Positions 26,926 through 36,175 of a DNA stretch of 64,000 nucleotides are shown here, piece after piece. Source of the stretch: Hymenobacter sp. GOD-10R (lineage in GTDB: Bacteria; Bacteroidota; Bacteroidia; Cytophagales; Hymenobacteraceae); NCBI RefSeq assembly GCF_035609205.1, contig NZ_CP141184.1:1178001-1242000 (forward strand), given 5' to 3'. The position numbers were made by a program, and so were the translations under genes. The notes below the pieces were generated by a model that saw only the letters and a list, made by a program, of their open reading frames with translations, did not search any database and was not told the DNA's origin. Within the stretch, counting starts at the first letter, position 1. Each line of letters opens with the position of its first letter.

Positions 26926-27900
26926 CTACACTTGCTTCTCAGTTTCGTTCGTCGACTCCGTTTCCAGCGCTAGCTGCTCTGTGGAAGAAGCTTTCCCGCC
27001 GAAAAATTTGCGGATAGCCGAAACCCCCGCCGCCAACAGACCTAGGAGAACTTGCCAGAACTTGAGCAGCATAAGCAAAATGACTTTGCCAAACTTCAGG
27101 ATGATTGCGAAGAAACCGACTTTAGCTAGCACCTTGCCCGCTACCAAACCCCCGATGGTGTAAGCGGCCACTTCGTCGATACCGGGGTTGAAATCAGCGT
27201 AACGCAAGCCTTTAGCGAAGGCAACGCCGTCGATTACCGCCGGAATCTGCTGTTGAATTTCCGCTACCTGATCGGGGGTACCCACAGCATTCAGGATCAA
27301 GACTCCCTTACGACCTAGCAGGCGCAGGTTGTAGTTGAGCGTACGTTCGGAGCCCTCCCCAAACTGCAACTCCTTGGCCCAATGTAGAGCCTTCTTGTCT
27401 TTATCGTAGTAGGGCTTAGCGGCCCAACCAATAAGCTGCACAGTTTCGTAGCCGGCAGAGGTACGTTCTTCGTTGGCTTCCACCATGTCGTCTTGCATCT
27501 CCTTGAGCAAGTCGTCGTAGTTGATTTCGTCGGCATCAGTATCTTTTACGTAGCCCATGGGCTTGTATTCTATCACGAAAGCCCAGTTCTGCTCGTCGAG
27601 CGGACCTTTGGTCATGGGCAGTAGCATGCCGAGCGACTCGCCAGTTGGGTTGCCCCACCACTCGGTGAGTACGTGGCGGCTTTGGGTAGAATCTAGGTAA
27701 CGAAAGCCGTCGGGCACTTCTAACTCTCCAACGCCTCCTGGCAGCTTAATGCGACCTAGCTGATAATGCAGCTTATTCTGGAGCGAATCGATGACGAACT
27801 TGCGCCGGGCAGATTGTTCTGGGGTAGGCGTTTCGGGAGCCGCCGCCCGTGCTACCAGGCAAGCCAGTAAGCAGATAAGTAAGAGAAAATGTTTTTTCAT
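26926..27900 (-). CDS. DUF2167 membrane protein
   Basis: 324 residues from ATG 27900, which begins a signal peptide (HFLLLICLLACLVARAAA). The body carries phrases of DUF2167: LPGGVGELEVPDGFRYLDS, WGNPTGESLGMLLP and GWAAKPYYDKDKKALHWAKELQFG, then a Gly/Val-rich membrane span near residues 250-280 (AAYTIGGLVAGKVLAKVGFFA). Function unknown in the family. The TVP38 gene follows 69 bases downstream on the same strand, so an operon is possible. Confidence 0.85.
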   Translation of the reverse strand: MKKHFLLLICLLACLVARAAAPETPTPEQSARRKFVIDSLQNKLHYQLGRIKLPGGVGELEVPDGFRYLDSTQSRHVLTEWWGNPTGESLGMLLPMTKGPLDEQNWAFVIEYKPMGYVKDTDADEINYDDLLKEMQDDMVEANEERTSAGYETVQLIGWAAKPYYDKDKKALHWAKELQFGEGSERTLNYNLRLLGRKGVLILNAVGTPDQVAEIQQQIPAVIDGVAFAKGLRYADFNPGIDEVAAYTIGGLVAGKVLAKVGFFAIILKFGKVILLMLLKFWQVLLGLLAAGVSAIRKFFGGKASSTEQLALETESTNETEKQV

Positions 27901-28005
27901 AAATGATAGGAGGATTGATGAGAATAGATTCAGCAGCAAGTTATTAACTTAAAATATATTATTTACTTAATATTTAGCTTAACTCAAAAAGTATTTCAGG
28001 CCTTC

Positions 28006-28013
28006 TACCTTTG
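28006..28013 (+). promoter_or_regulatory. Bacteroidota-type promoter (TACCTTTG)
   Basis: TACCTTTG fits TAnnTTTG and lies 32 bases before the ATG of the trans-sulfuration gene; the sequence upstream is AT-rich. Confidence 0.6.
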
Positions 28014-28045
28014 GGCCTTCTAACTCCTTACACTACTGGCCACCC

Positions 28046-29185
28046 ATGAAATTCGGTACCAAGACCATTCACGCTGGGGTGCACCCTGACCCCGCTACCG
28101 GGGCCATCATGACCCCGATTTATCAGACTTCTACCTATGTGCAACGCTCGCCCGGCGACCACAAAGGCTACGAGTATTCCCGCACGCATAACCCAACCCG
28201 CACGCAGCTTCAGAACTCGGTGGCGGCGCTGGAAAACGGCAAACATGGCCTAGCTTTCGCCTCAGGTATGGCTGCTACCGACTGCATTGTCAAGCTGCTG
28301 CGCCCTGGCGACGAAGTCATTTCGACCAACGACCTCTACGGCGGGAGCTACCGCATTTTCACCAAAGTGTTTGAGCCGCTTGGCATCAAGTTTCACTTTG
28401 TGCCGATGAACGATATGGCGGCCGTACGCGAAAAAGTATCGGAGCGCACCAAGCTGATTTGGGTTGAAACGCCCACCAACCCGCTACTGAATGTCATTGA
28501 CATTGCCGCAGCATCGGCCGTGGCGAAGGAAGCGGGTGCCCTATTGGTAGTCGATAACACGTTTTCTACGCCGTACCTGCAAACGCCTCTGGACCTAGGT
28601 GCCGATATTGTGGTGCACTCGCTTACCAAGTACATGGGCGGCCACTCCGACGCGGTGATGGGCGCCCTGGTAGTGCAAGACGATGATCTAGCGCAACGCC
28701 TAGCTTTCCTGCAAAATGCATCAGGTGGCACGCCTGGCCCGCAGGACTGCTTCCTGATTCTGCGTGGCATCAAGACCCTGCACATTCGCATGCAGCGGCA
28801 CTGCGAAAACGGTCGGGCTGTAGCCGAGTTCCTGCGGCAGCACCCGAAGGTGGAGAAAGTGTATTGGCCCGGCTTCGCTGACCACCCAAACCACGACGTA
28901 GCGGCCAAGCAGATGCGCGACTTCGGTGGCATGATTTCCTTCGTGCTAAAAGGTGACCGGAAGGAAGACGCCGTGGCGGTGCTGGAAAAGTTTCAGCTGT
29001 TTGCTCTCGCCGAAAGCCTAGGTGGCGTAGAGAGTCTCTGCGGCCACCCAGCCACCATGACCCACGCCAGCATTCCGGCCGAAGAGCGGCGCAAAGCGGG
29101 CTTGTCGGATTCTCTCATTCGCCTGAGCGTCGGAATTGAGGATGCCGAAGATTTGATTGAAGATTTGAGACAGGCCATTGGCTAG
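28046..29185 (+). CDS. Cystathionine gamma-synthase/lyase (trans-sulfuration PLP enzyme)
   Basis: 379 residues, full length for the Cys/Met metabolism PLP family (aspartate aminotransferase fold type I). N-terminal FGTKTIHAGVHPDP and PIYQTSTYVQ, the YSRTHNPTR block, and the PLP lysine K195 in SLTKYMGGHSD are present, as are LGGVESLCGHPATMTHA and SVGIEDAEDLIEDL near the end. Whether it makes cystathionine from O-acyl homoserine, cleaves it, or both cannot be fixed from sequence; the SLGGVESL.. H block fits MetB/MetC/CGL alike. It appears monocistronic, with its own promoter and a 30-bp palindrome after it. Confidence 0.9.
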   Translation: MKFGTKTIHAGVHPDPATGAIMTPIYQTSTYVQRSPGDHKGYEYSRTHNPTRTQLQNSVAALENGKHGLAFASGMAATDCIVKLLRPGDEVISTNDLYGGSYRIFTKVFEPLGIKFHFVPMNDMAAVREKVSERTKLIWVETPTNPLLNVIDIAAASAVAKEAGALLVVDNTFSTPYLQTPLDLGADIVVHSLTKYMGGHSDAVMGALVVQDDDLAQRLAFLQNASGGTPGPQDCFLILRGIKTLHIRMQRHCENGRAVAEFLRQHPKVEKVYWPGFADHPNHDVAAKQMRDFGGMISFVLKGDRKEDAVAVLEKFQLFALAESLGGVESLCGHPATMTHASIPAEERRKAGLSDSLIRLSVGIEDAEDLIEDLRQAIG

Positions 29186-29233
29186 AACGATGCTGCAAAA
29201 GACATCTGGCTGCTGAGTGGAAACATACCCAGG

Positions 29234-29299
29234 CTAGCTAGTCATACAAAAGCGCCGTGTAACTGGAAGGTTACACGGCGCTTTTGTATGACTAGCTAG
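29234..29299. terminator. Perfect 30-bp inverted repeat, terminator-like
   Basis: Two exactly complementary 30-base arms (outer end CTAGCTAGTCATAC, inner end CCGTGTAAC) surround a 6-base loop TGGAAG. There is no long T-run directly after the stem, but TTTTG lies within the right arm, as in other terminators here. It would form a very stable hairpin or cruciform. Confidence 0.7.
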
Positions 29300-29457
29300 G
29301 GCCTAGCCAACCCAATAGATAAGTGCTCTTGGTCTTTAGTTAAAATGTATTCCGCTGATATTGAAACTGTTGTTTTAGGAAGCTGCCTGTAGTCAAGGTA
29401 AACGAGTGGTTTAGCCGTCAATAGCAGTACGCTTCACATCGTTTTACTACCTAGCTC

Positions 29458-30450
29458 ATGCAAACTGCCTCCCAATTCAGTGGTAAAAAGTACCTCAATG
29501 CTATTGACACAGCCATGTCGGCGCCCGGTGGATACGGGCGAATGCTGCGGCGGTGGCTGCTGGGGAAGGAAGAGCGCACGCCCCGTCAGAAGCTAGGTCC
29601 ATTTACCGTCGACTTGGCAGCATTAGCAGAGTCGGTACCAGCTAGTGCGTTGCGGGTTACGTGGCTAGGCCATTCGTCGGTGCTGCTAGAAATTGATGGG
29701 AAGCGTTTCCTGACCGATCCGGTATGGGGGCGTGCCTCACCCGTCGGCTTCGCGGGTCCTAAGCGGTTTTTTTCCATGCCATTGCCCATTACGGCGCTGC
29801 CCGACTTGGACGGCATTATCCTCTCGCACGACCACTACGACCACCTCGACAAAGCGGCCGTGCAGGCCTTTGCGTCCACTCAGGTCCCTTTCTTTTGCCC
29901 GTTGGGCGTGGGTGCTCACTTGCAACGATGGGGGATAGCCGCTAGTCGCATTACGGAGCTAGATTGGTGGCAGCGTGTGGAGATAGGTAGCACGCACACG
30001 CTAGTCGCAACGCCAGCGCGGCACTTTTCCGGCCGTGGCCTGCGGAACCGTGACAGTACGTTGTGGGCTTCGTGGGTCGTGCTAGGTCCGCAGCACCGCG
30101 CTTTCTTCGGTGGCGACTCAGGGCCTTTCGAGACTGGCTTCCAGGAAATTGGCGCAGCCTACGGACCGTTCGATCTAACGATGCTCGAAATAGGCGCCTA
30201 CGATAAGGAATGGGCCGATATTCATATGGGCCCCGCGCACGCGGCTGTTGCGCATCAGGCCTTGCGCGGCCGGTTGTTGCTGCCGTTGCACTGGGGTACC
30301 TTCAACCTCGCCTTTCATAGTTGGACGGAGCCCGTAGAGCAGCTACAAACTATTGCCGCTGCCCAAGGAATGGAGCTGTTGCTGCCTACGCCTGGGCAGC
30401 GAGTAGATGCGCTGCAAGGTGGGCTAAACTCCCACTGGTGGAGACGATAG
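29458..30450 (+). CDS. MBL-fold metallo-hydrolase (NAPE-PLD-like)
   Basis: 330 residues. The metal motif HDHYDHLD (HxHxDH) sits near residue 122, and later ligands are GGDSGPF and LPLHWGTFNLAFHSW. N-terminal RVTWLGHSSVLLEIDGKRFLTDPVWG resembles the UlaG/NAPE-PLD branch of the beta-lactamase fold, which includes N-acyl phosphatidylethanolamine phospholipase D. A lipid substrate is possible, not shown. Stand-alone gene. Confidence 0.85.
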   Translation: MQTASQFSGKKYLNAIDTAMSAPGGYGRMLRRWLLGKEERTPRQKLGPFTVDLAALAESVPASALRVTWLGHSSVLLEIDGKRFLTDPVWGRASPVGFAGPKRFFSMPLPITALPDLDGIILSHDHYDHLDKAAVQAFASTQVPFFCPLGVGAHLQRWGIAASRITELDWWQRVEIGSTHTLVATPARHFSGRGLRNRDSTLWASWVVLGPQHRAFFGGDSGPFETGFQEIGAAYGPFDLTMLEIGAYDKEWADIHMGPAHAAVAHQALRGRLLLPLHWGTFNLAFHSWTEPVEQLQTIAAAQGMELLLPTPGQRVDALQGGLNSHWWRR

Positions 30451-30682
30451 AAGGGTCATTACGCAACTACTGAAGTTGGTAACGATGATCTAAGTGTAGC
30501 GTAGAAGGCAGTAAGGTTCTTATGTGATATTTCACTTGGGATGGCCGTAGCTGTCACAGCTCTATTATATTGCTCTTTCTAAAATACATAAGCAGCAGCA
30601 GATCTGCTTAAATGTTAGCAAGTTAAGAACTCGCCAAAATCTCTTTTTTCTTGTCCCACTTTCTTTACCAAACATCTCTCGC

Positions 30683-33505
30683 ATGAGAAAACTATTACTC
30701 TTATCTCTCTTCTTTCTGCTGTTGCTGAGTGGCGCGGGCCCTGCCTGGGCACAGAGCATTACCGTAACTGGTCGTGTGACCGGTGCTAGTGGGGCTGCCG
30801 TGCCGGGCGCTACCGTGCTGGAGCGTGGCACCACCAATGGAACCCCAACCGATAACACAGGCCGCTACCGCATTGAAGTGCCGAGCACGGCCACGCTAGT
30901 AATCTCCGCTATCGGCCTAACTACGCAGCAGATTCCGGTCAACGGACGCACGAACATTGACGTGCAGCTAGCCGACAGCAAAACCGATCTGAGCGAGGTC
31001 GTCGTGACGGGCTCACGCGCTACGGAAGGCCGCTCCAATATTCTAACGGCCTCCCCCGTCGATGTGATTTCGGCGCGCGAAATCCGGGCTTTTGCGCAAA
31101 CCGACGTATCGCAGGTGCTCACGTACACGGCGCCTTCGTTCCAGTCGTCGCGCCAGTCGATCACCGATGGCACCGACTTCATCGACCCGGCTAGCTTGCG
31201 CGGCCTAGGTCCCGACCAAGTGTTGGTGCTGGTGAACGGCAAGCGCCGTCACACGCAGTCTTTGGTAAACATCAACGGTTCCATTGGCCGGGGCTCGGTT
31301 GGTACGGACCTGAACACCATTCCGACGGCTAGCATCAAGCGCATCGAAGTACTGCGCGACGGAGCGGCCGCGCTCTACGGCTCCGACGCTATTGCGGGTG
31401 TTATCAACATTCAACTCAAAGATGACTCCACGGGAGTAAGCAGCAGCGCCCTCTACGGCCAAACCACTGAAAGCGACGGCAAAACGGAGCAGGTTGACGT
31501 GAATGTGGGCATTGGTTTGAATAAGCGCGGCTTCCTGGACCTGAGTGGTCAATTCCTGAACCGAGGCTATGTGAACCGCGCTTTCGATGATACCGCACCG
31601 CTCATCTACCTAGGTGGCAATGGCGGCAACTATCCCGCCTCTGCTAACACAGAAGAGGCGCGGCGGCAACTCAAAGCGCAAGACGATGTTTTGGTGGCCG
31701 CTAATGGCTTTAATCGCAAAGACATCCGAGTAGGGCAATCAGCTTCCCGCAATTTCGGCGGTTTTTTGAACGCCGCTTACCGCCTAGGTATGGGCTATGA
31801 AGTGTACGTATCGGGCGGGGCGTCGTACCGTACAGGCCGCGGCGCGGGCTTCAATCGCCTGCCCAACCAACCCACGCAGAGTGACCCGAACATCTTCCCG
31901 AATGGCTATTTACCGTTCATCAACACCAAGATTTATGATCAATCGGCCATCGTGGGTGTGCGCAGAATGTTCGGTGGCTTTGCCACTGATCTGAGCAATA
32001 CTTTCGGTCGTAACGAGCTAGCGTACTACGTGAGTGGCTCCATCAACGCATCGCTACCGCAGGGCGCGGACCGTATCAACCCGACTGATTTCTACGCAGG
32101 TCGCCTAGCTTTCTTGCAGAATACCACGAACCTAAACTTCTCGCGGCACTACACGGAGCTAGGTCCGTTGGAAACTTTTAACCTAGCTTTTGGTGGCGAG
32201 TTTCGCTATGATCGGTTCCTGATTGGCAAAGGTGAATATGCTTCGTACGCCAACTTCGGCCGGGTTGCCAGCAACGGCAGTCCTGCCGTACCTGGCGCGC
32301 AGGTATTCCCTGGCTATCAACCGCAAGACGAAACCAACCAATCACGGACGAACGTGGCGGGCTACCTCGACCTAGAGAGTGACATCACTGCGCGTTTGCT
32401 GTTGCACCTAGCCGGCCGCGCCGAGCGCTACAGCGACTTTGGTGGAAACGTAAGTGGCCAGGCTTCGGCACGCTACACATTCACCGATGCGCTATCGTTC
32501 CGCGGTACCGTCGGCAACGGTTTCCGGGCGCCATCGTTGCAGCAGCGCTACTTCGTGAACACCAGCACCCAGTTTGTGAGCGGCGTGGCTAACCAAGTGT
32601 TGACCGTGAACAACGAGAATCCCATTGTTCGCAACGACATTACTAACACTACGCAGCCTGGCTTCGGGGTCGAGCCTCTGAAGCAGGAAAAGTCGAAGAA
32701 CTACAGCGCCGGCCTGACCTCGCGCATTGGCAAGAGCTTCACGCTGACGGTGGATGCATACCAGATCGACATCCGTGACCGGATCGTGTTATCGTCGCAG
32801 TTTACTACGGCTAATACGACTGTAGCTACGATCCTGAAAGGGTTGCCTGTGAGCCGGGTGCAGTTCTTTGCCAACGCCGTGAACACGCGCACGCAAGGCA
32901 TCGACATTGTGGCCAACGAGCGGCTATCACTCGGGGAGAAAAGCCGCCTGCTGCTAACGGCAGCGGCCAACTTCAACCAAACGAAGGTGCGCAGCTTTAA
33001 TAGCTCTTCTTCCACCATCAACAACGACGAGACGACTGGCACGAACAACCTACGCAACACGCTATTCGACCGCGCGCAACGCGCCCGCCTCGAAAATGGC
33101 AACCCGCGCAGCAAGATCAACCTCTCGGCCAATTACACCTACGGCATCTTCGGCATTGAAGCCCGCACAGTACGCTTCGGCGAGATTCAGATCAAAGACG
33201 CTGACCCAGCGCGCTCAAATCTAGACCAAACATTCTCGGCGAAATGGGTGACGGACTTGACCCTGAGTGCTCAGCTCATGAAGCAGATCAGCGTTATCAT
33301 CGGTGTGAACAACTTGTTCAACGTCTATCCTGACAAGATCTACGTGAACCCACGTAACAACCCAAACAACTTCTCCGTGGACCCAACCCTGAGCTATAGC
33401 TCGACGCTGGACAACTCAAACCGGGGGCGTTTTCTGTATCCCGCCAACCAGTTTGGCTTCATTGGTGCATACTATTTCGCCCGGGTGAACTTCACGCTAC
33501 CCTAG
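30683..33505 (+). CDS. TonB-dependent receptor with CarboxypepD regulatory-like domain
   Basis: 940 residues. A signal peptide (LLLLSLFFLLLLSGAGPAWAQ) is followed by a CarboxypepD_reg domain (VTGRVTGASGAAVPGATVLE) near residues 25-105, then the plug from SEVVVTGSRATEGRSNILTA to about 230, and the beta-barrel with the usual terminal aromatic strand (FIGAYYFARVNFTLP). An outer membrane receptor using TonB energy to import a ligand; no SusD partner follows, so it is not a classical SusCD pair. It resembles the TonB family for siderophore or small molecules. Substrate unknown. Terminator at 33528. Confidence 0.93.
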   Translation: MRKLLLLSLFFLLLLSGAGPAWAQSITVTGRVTGASGAAVPGATVLERGTTNGTPTDNTGRYRIEVPSTATLVISAIGLTTQQIPVNGRTNIDVQLADSKTDLSEVVVTGSRATEGRSNILTASPVDVISAREIRAFAQTDVSQVLTYTAPSFQSSRQSITDGTDFIDPASLRGLGPDQVLVLVNGKRRHTQSLVNINGSIGRGSVGTDLNTIPTASIKRIEVLRDGAAALYGSDAIAGVINIQLKDDSTGVSSSALYGQTTESDGKTEQVDVNVGIGLNKRGFLDLSGQFLNRGYVNRAFDDTAPLIYLGGNGGNYPASANTEEARRQLKAQDDVLVAANGFNRKDIRVGQSASRNFGGFLNAAYRLGMGYEVYVSGGASYRTGRGAGFNRLPNQPTQSDPNIFPNGYLPFINTKIYDQSAIVGVRRMFGGFATDLSNTFGRNELAYYVSGSINASLPQGADRINPTDFYAGRLAFLQNTTNLNFSRHYTELGPLETFNLAFGGEFRYDRFLIGKGEYASYANFGRVASNGSPAVPGAQVFPGYQPQDETNQSRTNVAGYLDLESDITARLLLHLAGRAERYSDFGGNVSGQASARYTFTDALSFRGTVGNGFRAPSLQQRYFVNTSTQFVSGVANQVLTVNNENPIVRNDITNTTQPGFGVEPLKQEKSKNYSAGLTSRIGKSFTLTVDAYQIDIRDRIVLSSQFTTANTTVATILKGLPVSRVQFFANAVNTRTQGIDIVANERLSLGEKSRLLLTAAANFNQTKVRSFNSSSSTINNDETTGTNNLRNTLFDRAQRARLENGNPRSKINLSANYTYGIFGIEARTVRFGEIQIKDADPARSNLDQTFSAKWVTDLTLSAQLMKQISVIIGVNNLFNVYPDKIYVNPRNNPNNFSVDPTLSYSSTLDNSNRGRFLYPANQFGFIGAYYFARVNFTLP

Positions 33506-33527
33506 GGTAGCGGAGTATTATCGGAAC

Positions 33528-33560
33528 AAAAGCCGGCTCTTAGGAGCCGGCTTTTTTGTG
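33528..33560. terminator. Terminator after the TonB receptor
   Basis: AAAAGCCGGCTC / GAGCCGGCTTTT perfect stem with a 4-nt loop, followed by a T-run. Confidence 0.85.
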
Positions 33561-33800
33561 CCTGTGCACGAGCTTTTTCCGGTGCAGCATACCCTTCGGT
33601 ACCAACCTTTGGAAAGGTGAGGCACCCTCCCGCGCTGTAAGTAGTCGAGTGTGGTGCGCGAACCTAGGTAAAAGATTATGGTGAAGTTTGGGGATGCGGG
33701 CAAATGTTTTGATATTCAATTATATACCTGCCTTACGAAGCATTCTTTACACACCTAGGCTTCCTCTCAATATCCACCACCATACCACTCCAAAATCATT

Positions 33801-34337
33801 ATGAAACGTTTACTCTATTTGGGCGCCTTCCTAGCCCTAGGTACCATGATTAGCTGCGACGACCAAGCAGGCGAAATTATCCGGCTGGCGCACGCCGATC
33901 TGGAAGCGAAAAGTGGTAGCAGCCTGACGGGCACTGTTAGCTTCAGCCAATTATATGGGCGTGGCGTCCGCGTGTACGTGGTGGTGAGTGGGGCAACGCC
34001 TGGCTTGCACGCCGTGCATCTGCACCAAAACGGGGACTGCTCCGGCCCCACGGCCATGAACGTCGGAACGCACTGGAACCCGACCAACGAGCCGCACGGC
34101 CGGCGGGGTACGCCGCCTTTCCACCGTGGCGACATTGGCAACATCACCGTAAACTCAGATGGTACGGGCGTGCTAGCCCTCACTGCCGACGACTGGACCA
34201 TCGGTGGCACCGACGCAAGCCGCAACATCCTGAACAAAGCCGTGATTGTACACGCCGGCGCCGACGACTACGTAACTCAGCCTTCCGGCAACTCTGGCGT
34301 GCACGTGGGCTGCGGCGTTGTAATGGACGATCAGTAG
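33801..34337 (+). CDS. Cu/Zn superoxide dismutase-like lipoprotein
   Basis: 178 residues. A lipoprotein signal (MKRLLYLGAFLALGTMISC) gives a lipidated Cys. The SOD core is present: HAVHLHQNGDCS (Cu ligands), GTHWNP and PHGRRGTP, FHRGDIGN (bridging His and Zn Asp) and VIVHAGADDY (Cu ligand). Both disulfide cysteines (in NGDCSG and in VGCGVV) are there. The residue at the place of the electrostatic-guidance Arg (G-N-A-G-x-R-x-x-CGV) is His168, in GNSGVHVGCGV. It would detoxify superoxide in the periplasm, if active. Monocistronic with its own bidirectional terminator. Confidence 0.88.
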   Translation: MKRLLYLGAFLALGTMISCDDQAGEIIRLAHADLEAKSGSSLTGTVSFSQLYGRGVRVYVVVSGATPGLHAVHLHQNGDCSGPTAMNVGTHWNPTNEPHGRRGTPPFHRGDIGNITVNSDGTGVLALTADDWTIGGTDASRNILNKAVIVHAGADDYVTQPSGNSGVHVGCGVVMDDQ

Positions 34338-34358
34338 AATTTGCTACTTTCTAAACGC

Positions 34359-34398
34359 ACAAAAGCGCCCCTAGCTAGGTAGCTAGGGGCGCTTTTGT
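34359..34398. terminator. Bidirectional terminator, 18-bp perfect stem
   Basis: ACAAAAGCGCCCCTAGCT and its exact complement around AGGT, between the convergent SOD and T9SS-cargo genes. Confidence 0.85.
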
Positions 34399-34415
34399 AT
34401 CATGGTCGAGCTACT

Positions 34416-35951
34416 TTACTGACGTACCAAGCGCTGTACTTGTTGCCCATCAGCGGTGCGGGCGATATACAGGCCTGGTCGAACTGTTGCTGCCGGTTGC
34501 CACACCACAGTACCGTCGACTTTGCTGGTAAGCTGCTCAACCACGCGACCTAGCTCATCTACAATCACAACGGCTTGCGCCTTGTGAGTAGTTAGCTGGA
34601 ACTGCACTTGCTCGCGGAAAGGCGTTGGGTAAGCCGGTTGAGCTAGGTTTTGGCGGGAACGAGTGGCGAGAACCTGGTTGGTAACCAAGAAGGTGATAGT
34701 CCGGACCTCAAGGCCTGGCGTCGGACAGCCACTATCTTCAACTGTTACTGTGAAAGAGTAACGACCTAGTGGCTGTTGCGGTGGTACTTGCCAGTCGAGT
34801 TGCGCTTGACCAGCTGTAGGCGCTCGAAAAGTAGCTCCTGGAATAAGAGCACCGACATCACTGCTGATGCGAAGGGTCTGGCCGGCATCAGGATCAGTTG
34901 CTGCTAGCTGAAGAGAAACAAGCTGGCCAGGTCTTACCGGAATTACTCGCTCAACTGGCTGTGGGGCTGCGGCACCAGCTACTCTGACCTCCGTAATGGT
35001 AGGGTTGTGATTATCAGCACCGTTCGGGGATCTGAACACAATATCGCGCGTGACGCTCCCAATCTGCTGCCAACTACCACCTAGGCGTCGGTATTCATCG
35101 ACGCGAACAGCTACGCTTTGGTAGCCGATAACTACCGGGCGGGTGAGGAGTTCTCCAGTTGCCGCGTTTAATTGGAAAAACGGAACAGCATTGCCACCCA
35201 CTACCTGGTAAGTCAAAAAAGGAAAGGCAGGCGTGAATTGAACCGGTCCGTACGTTATTCTGGCTCCCGTGATTGGGTCAACGAACTCGCCTCCCGAGGA
35301 ACGGTTATAACTGATGGAAGTACTACATGTTCCTGGAAATTCTAGGCCTGCTAAAGGTTCAACGGAAGTATACACCAACGAATCGCCATCTACGTCGAAG
35401 GCGCTGAAGCTATAACGGCTCAATTCGTTGTTGGCAAAAGTAGGTAGCGTGAACGAAGTGAAGGTAGGCGAAGAATCTATAAGCCCACTAGAGTTATCCA
35501 GAGTAGCTGCGATATACATACTATTCATGCCAGGGTTCATCAGATTTAGAATTACTCCATTCCGGTTTTCCCCATATACGCTAAGTGTCCAGCGCGCCGG
35601 CGGTAGTGTAACATCGCCCTCGAAAACACCCATTTCAAAGGGGGACGAAATAGCAGGACTACAAGTAGGAGAGTAGGAGCGTCGTTGCGTTAAAGTGAGA
35701 GTCACCTTGAAATTTCCTGGCAGCGTTGGCAAGCACCCATTGCTCGTACAGTTTAGGTCAAGAGAACTGCCTAGCGTGACGCTTACTGAGCTCGCATCAC
35801 GGTAGAGCCTGGCGGTGATGTGGTACTGGTTTGGTGCGCCACTTATAGGCTTAAAAGCTAGCTCACCCCCAACTAAGTGACTTGCTTGACCAAGGGTACT
35901 GCTCACGCACAACGCGGTGAGCAGCAGCATACGAAATAAGAGTAAATGCAT
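34416..35951 (-). CDS. Secreted protein with T9SS C-terminal sorting domain
   Basis: 511 residues. Signal peptide from MHLLLFRMLLLTALCVSSTLG; mature N-terminus ASHLVGGELAFKPISGAPNQYHITARLYRDAS. Middle region has Ig-like/cadherin-type repeats (VDGDSLVYTSVEP, TDPDAGQTLRISSDV, VTVEDSGCPTPGLEVRTITF). The last ~80 residues (AQPAYPTPFREQVQFQLTTHKAQAVVIVDELGRVV ... GLYIARTADGQQVQRLVRQ) fit the type A T9SS C-terminal domain. Probably exported to the surface by the type IX system; function of the body unknown. Confidence 0.85.
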   Translation of the reverse strand: MHLLLFRMLLLTALCVSSTLGQASHLVGGELAFKPISGAPNQYHITARLYRDASSVSVTLGSSLDLNCTSNGCLPTLPGNFKVTLTLTQRRSYSPTCSPAISSPFEMGVFEGDVTLPPARWTLSVYGENRNGVILNLMNPGMNSMYIAATLDNSSGLIDSSPTFTSFTLPTFANNELSRYSFSAFDVDGDSLVYTSVEPLAGLEFPGTCSTSISYNRSSGGEFVDPITGARITYGPVQFTPAFPFLTYQVVGGNAVPFFQLNAATGELLTRPVVIGYQSVAVRVDEYRRLGGSWQQIGSVTRDIVFRSPNGADNHNPTITEVRVAGAAAPQPVERVIPVRPGQLVSLQLAATDPDAGQTLRISSDVGALIPGATFRAPTAGQAQLDWQVPPQQPLGRYSFTVTVEDSGCPTPGLEVRTITFLVTNQVLATRSRQNLAQPAYPTPFREQVQFQLTTHKAQAVVIVDELGRVVEQLTSKVDGTVVWQPAATVRPGLYIARTADGQQVQRLVRQ

Positions 35952-36097
35952 AGCTATCAGTAAAGTAAGAAGGTGAGGAACAATAATGAGTACACCTTCA
36001 AAGTAAGGTTTTCCTCTAGCTCTACACTACTGTTATTCAAAATGGGAACACGCCGCTTGTTGAGTACACTACCTAGCTTTCCCTAGTAAGCCTACAA

Positions 36098-36153
36098 ACG
36101 AGCAAGACCACGCAGACAGCTCCGAAGAGTTTGTCTACGTGGTCTTGCTCGTT
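36098..36153. terminator. Long inverted repeat downstream of the OmpA gene
   Basis: AACGAGCAAGACCACG and its exact complement flank a further 5-bp stem and a 13-nt loop. It lies just after the OmpA coding end on the minus strand and is probably its terminator, though the T-run is short. Confidence 0.6.
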
Positions 36154-36175
36154 GAGGCAGAAACGTACTTTCTGT

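Noticed and set aside
29234..29299. Attachment site or insertion-sequence end
   Set aside because: No integrase, transposase or target duplication is near; a terminator fits better.
33518..33703. 61-codon minus frame downstream of the TonB receptor
   Set aside because: It runs into the terminator hairpin and has no signal or domain. It could be a remnant, but nothing supports it.
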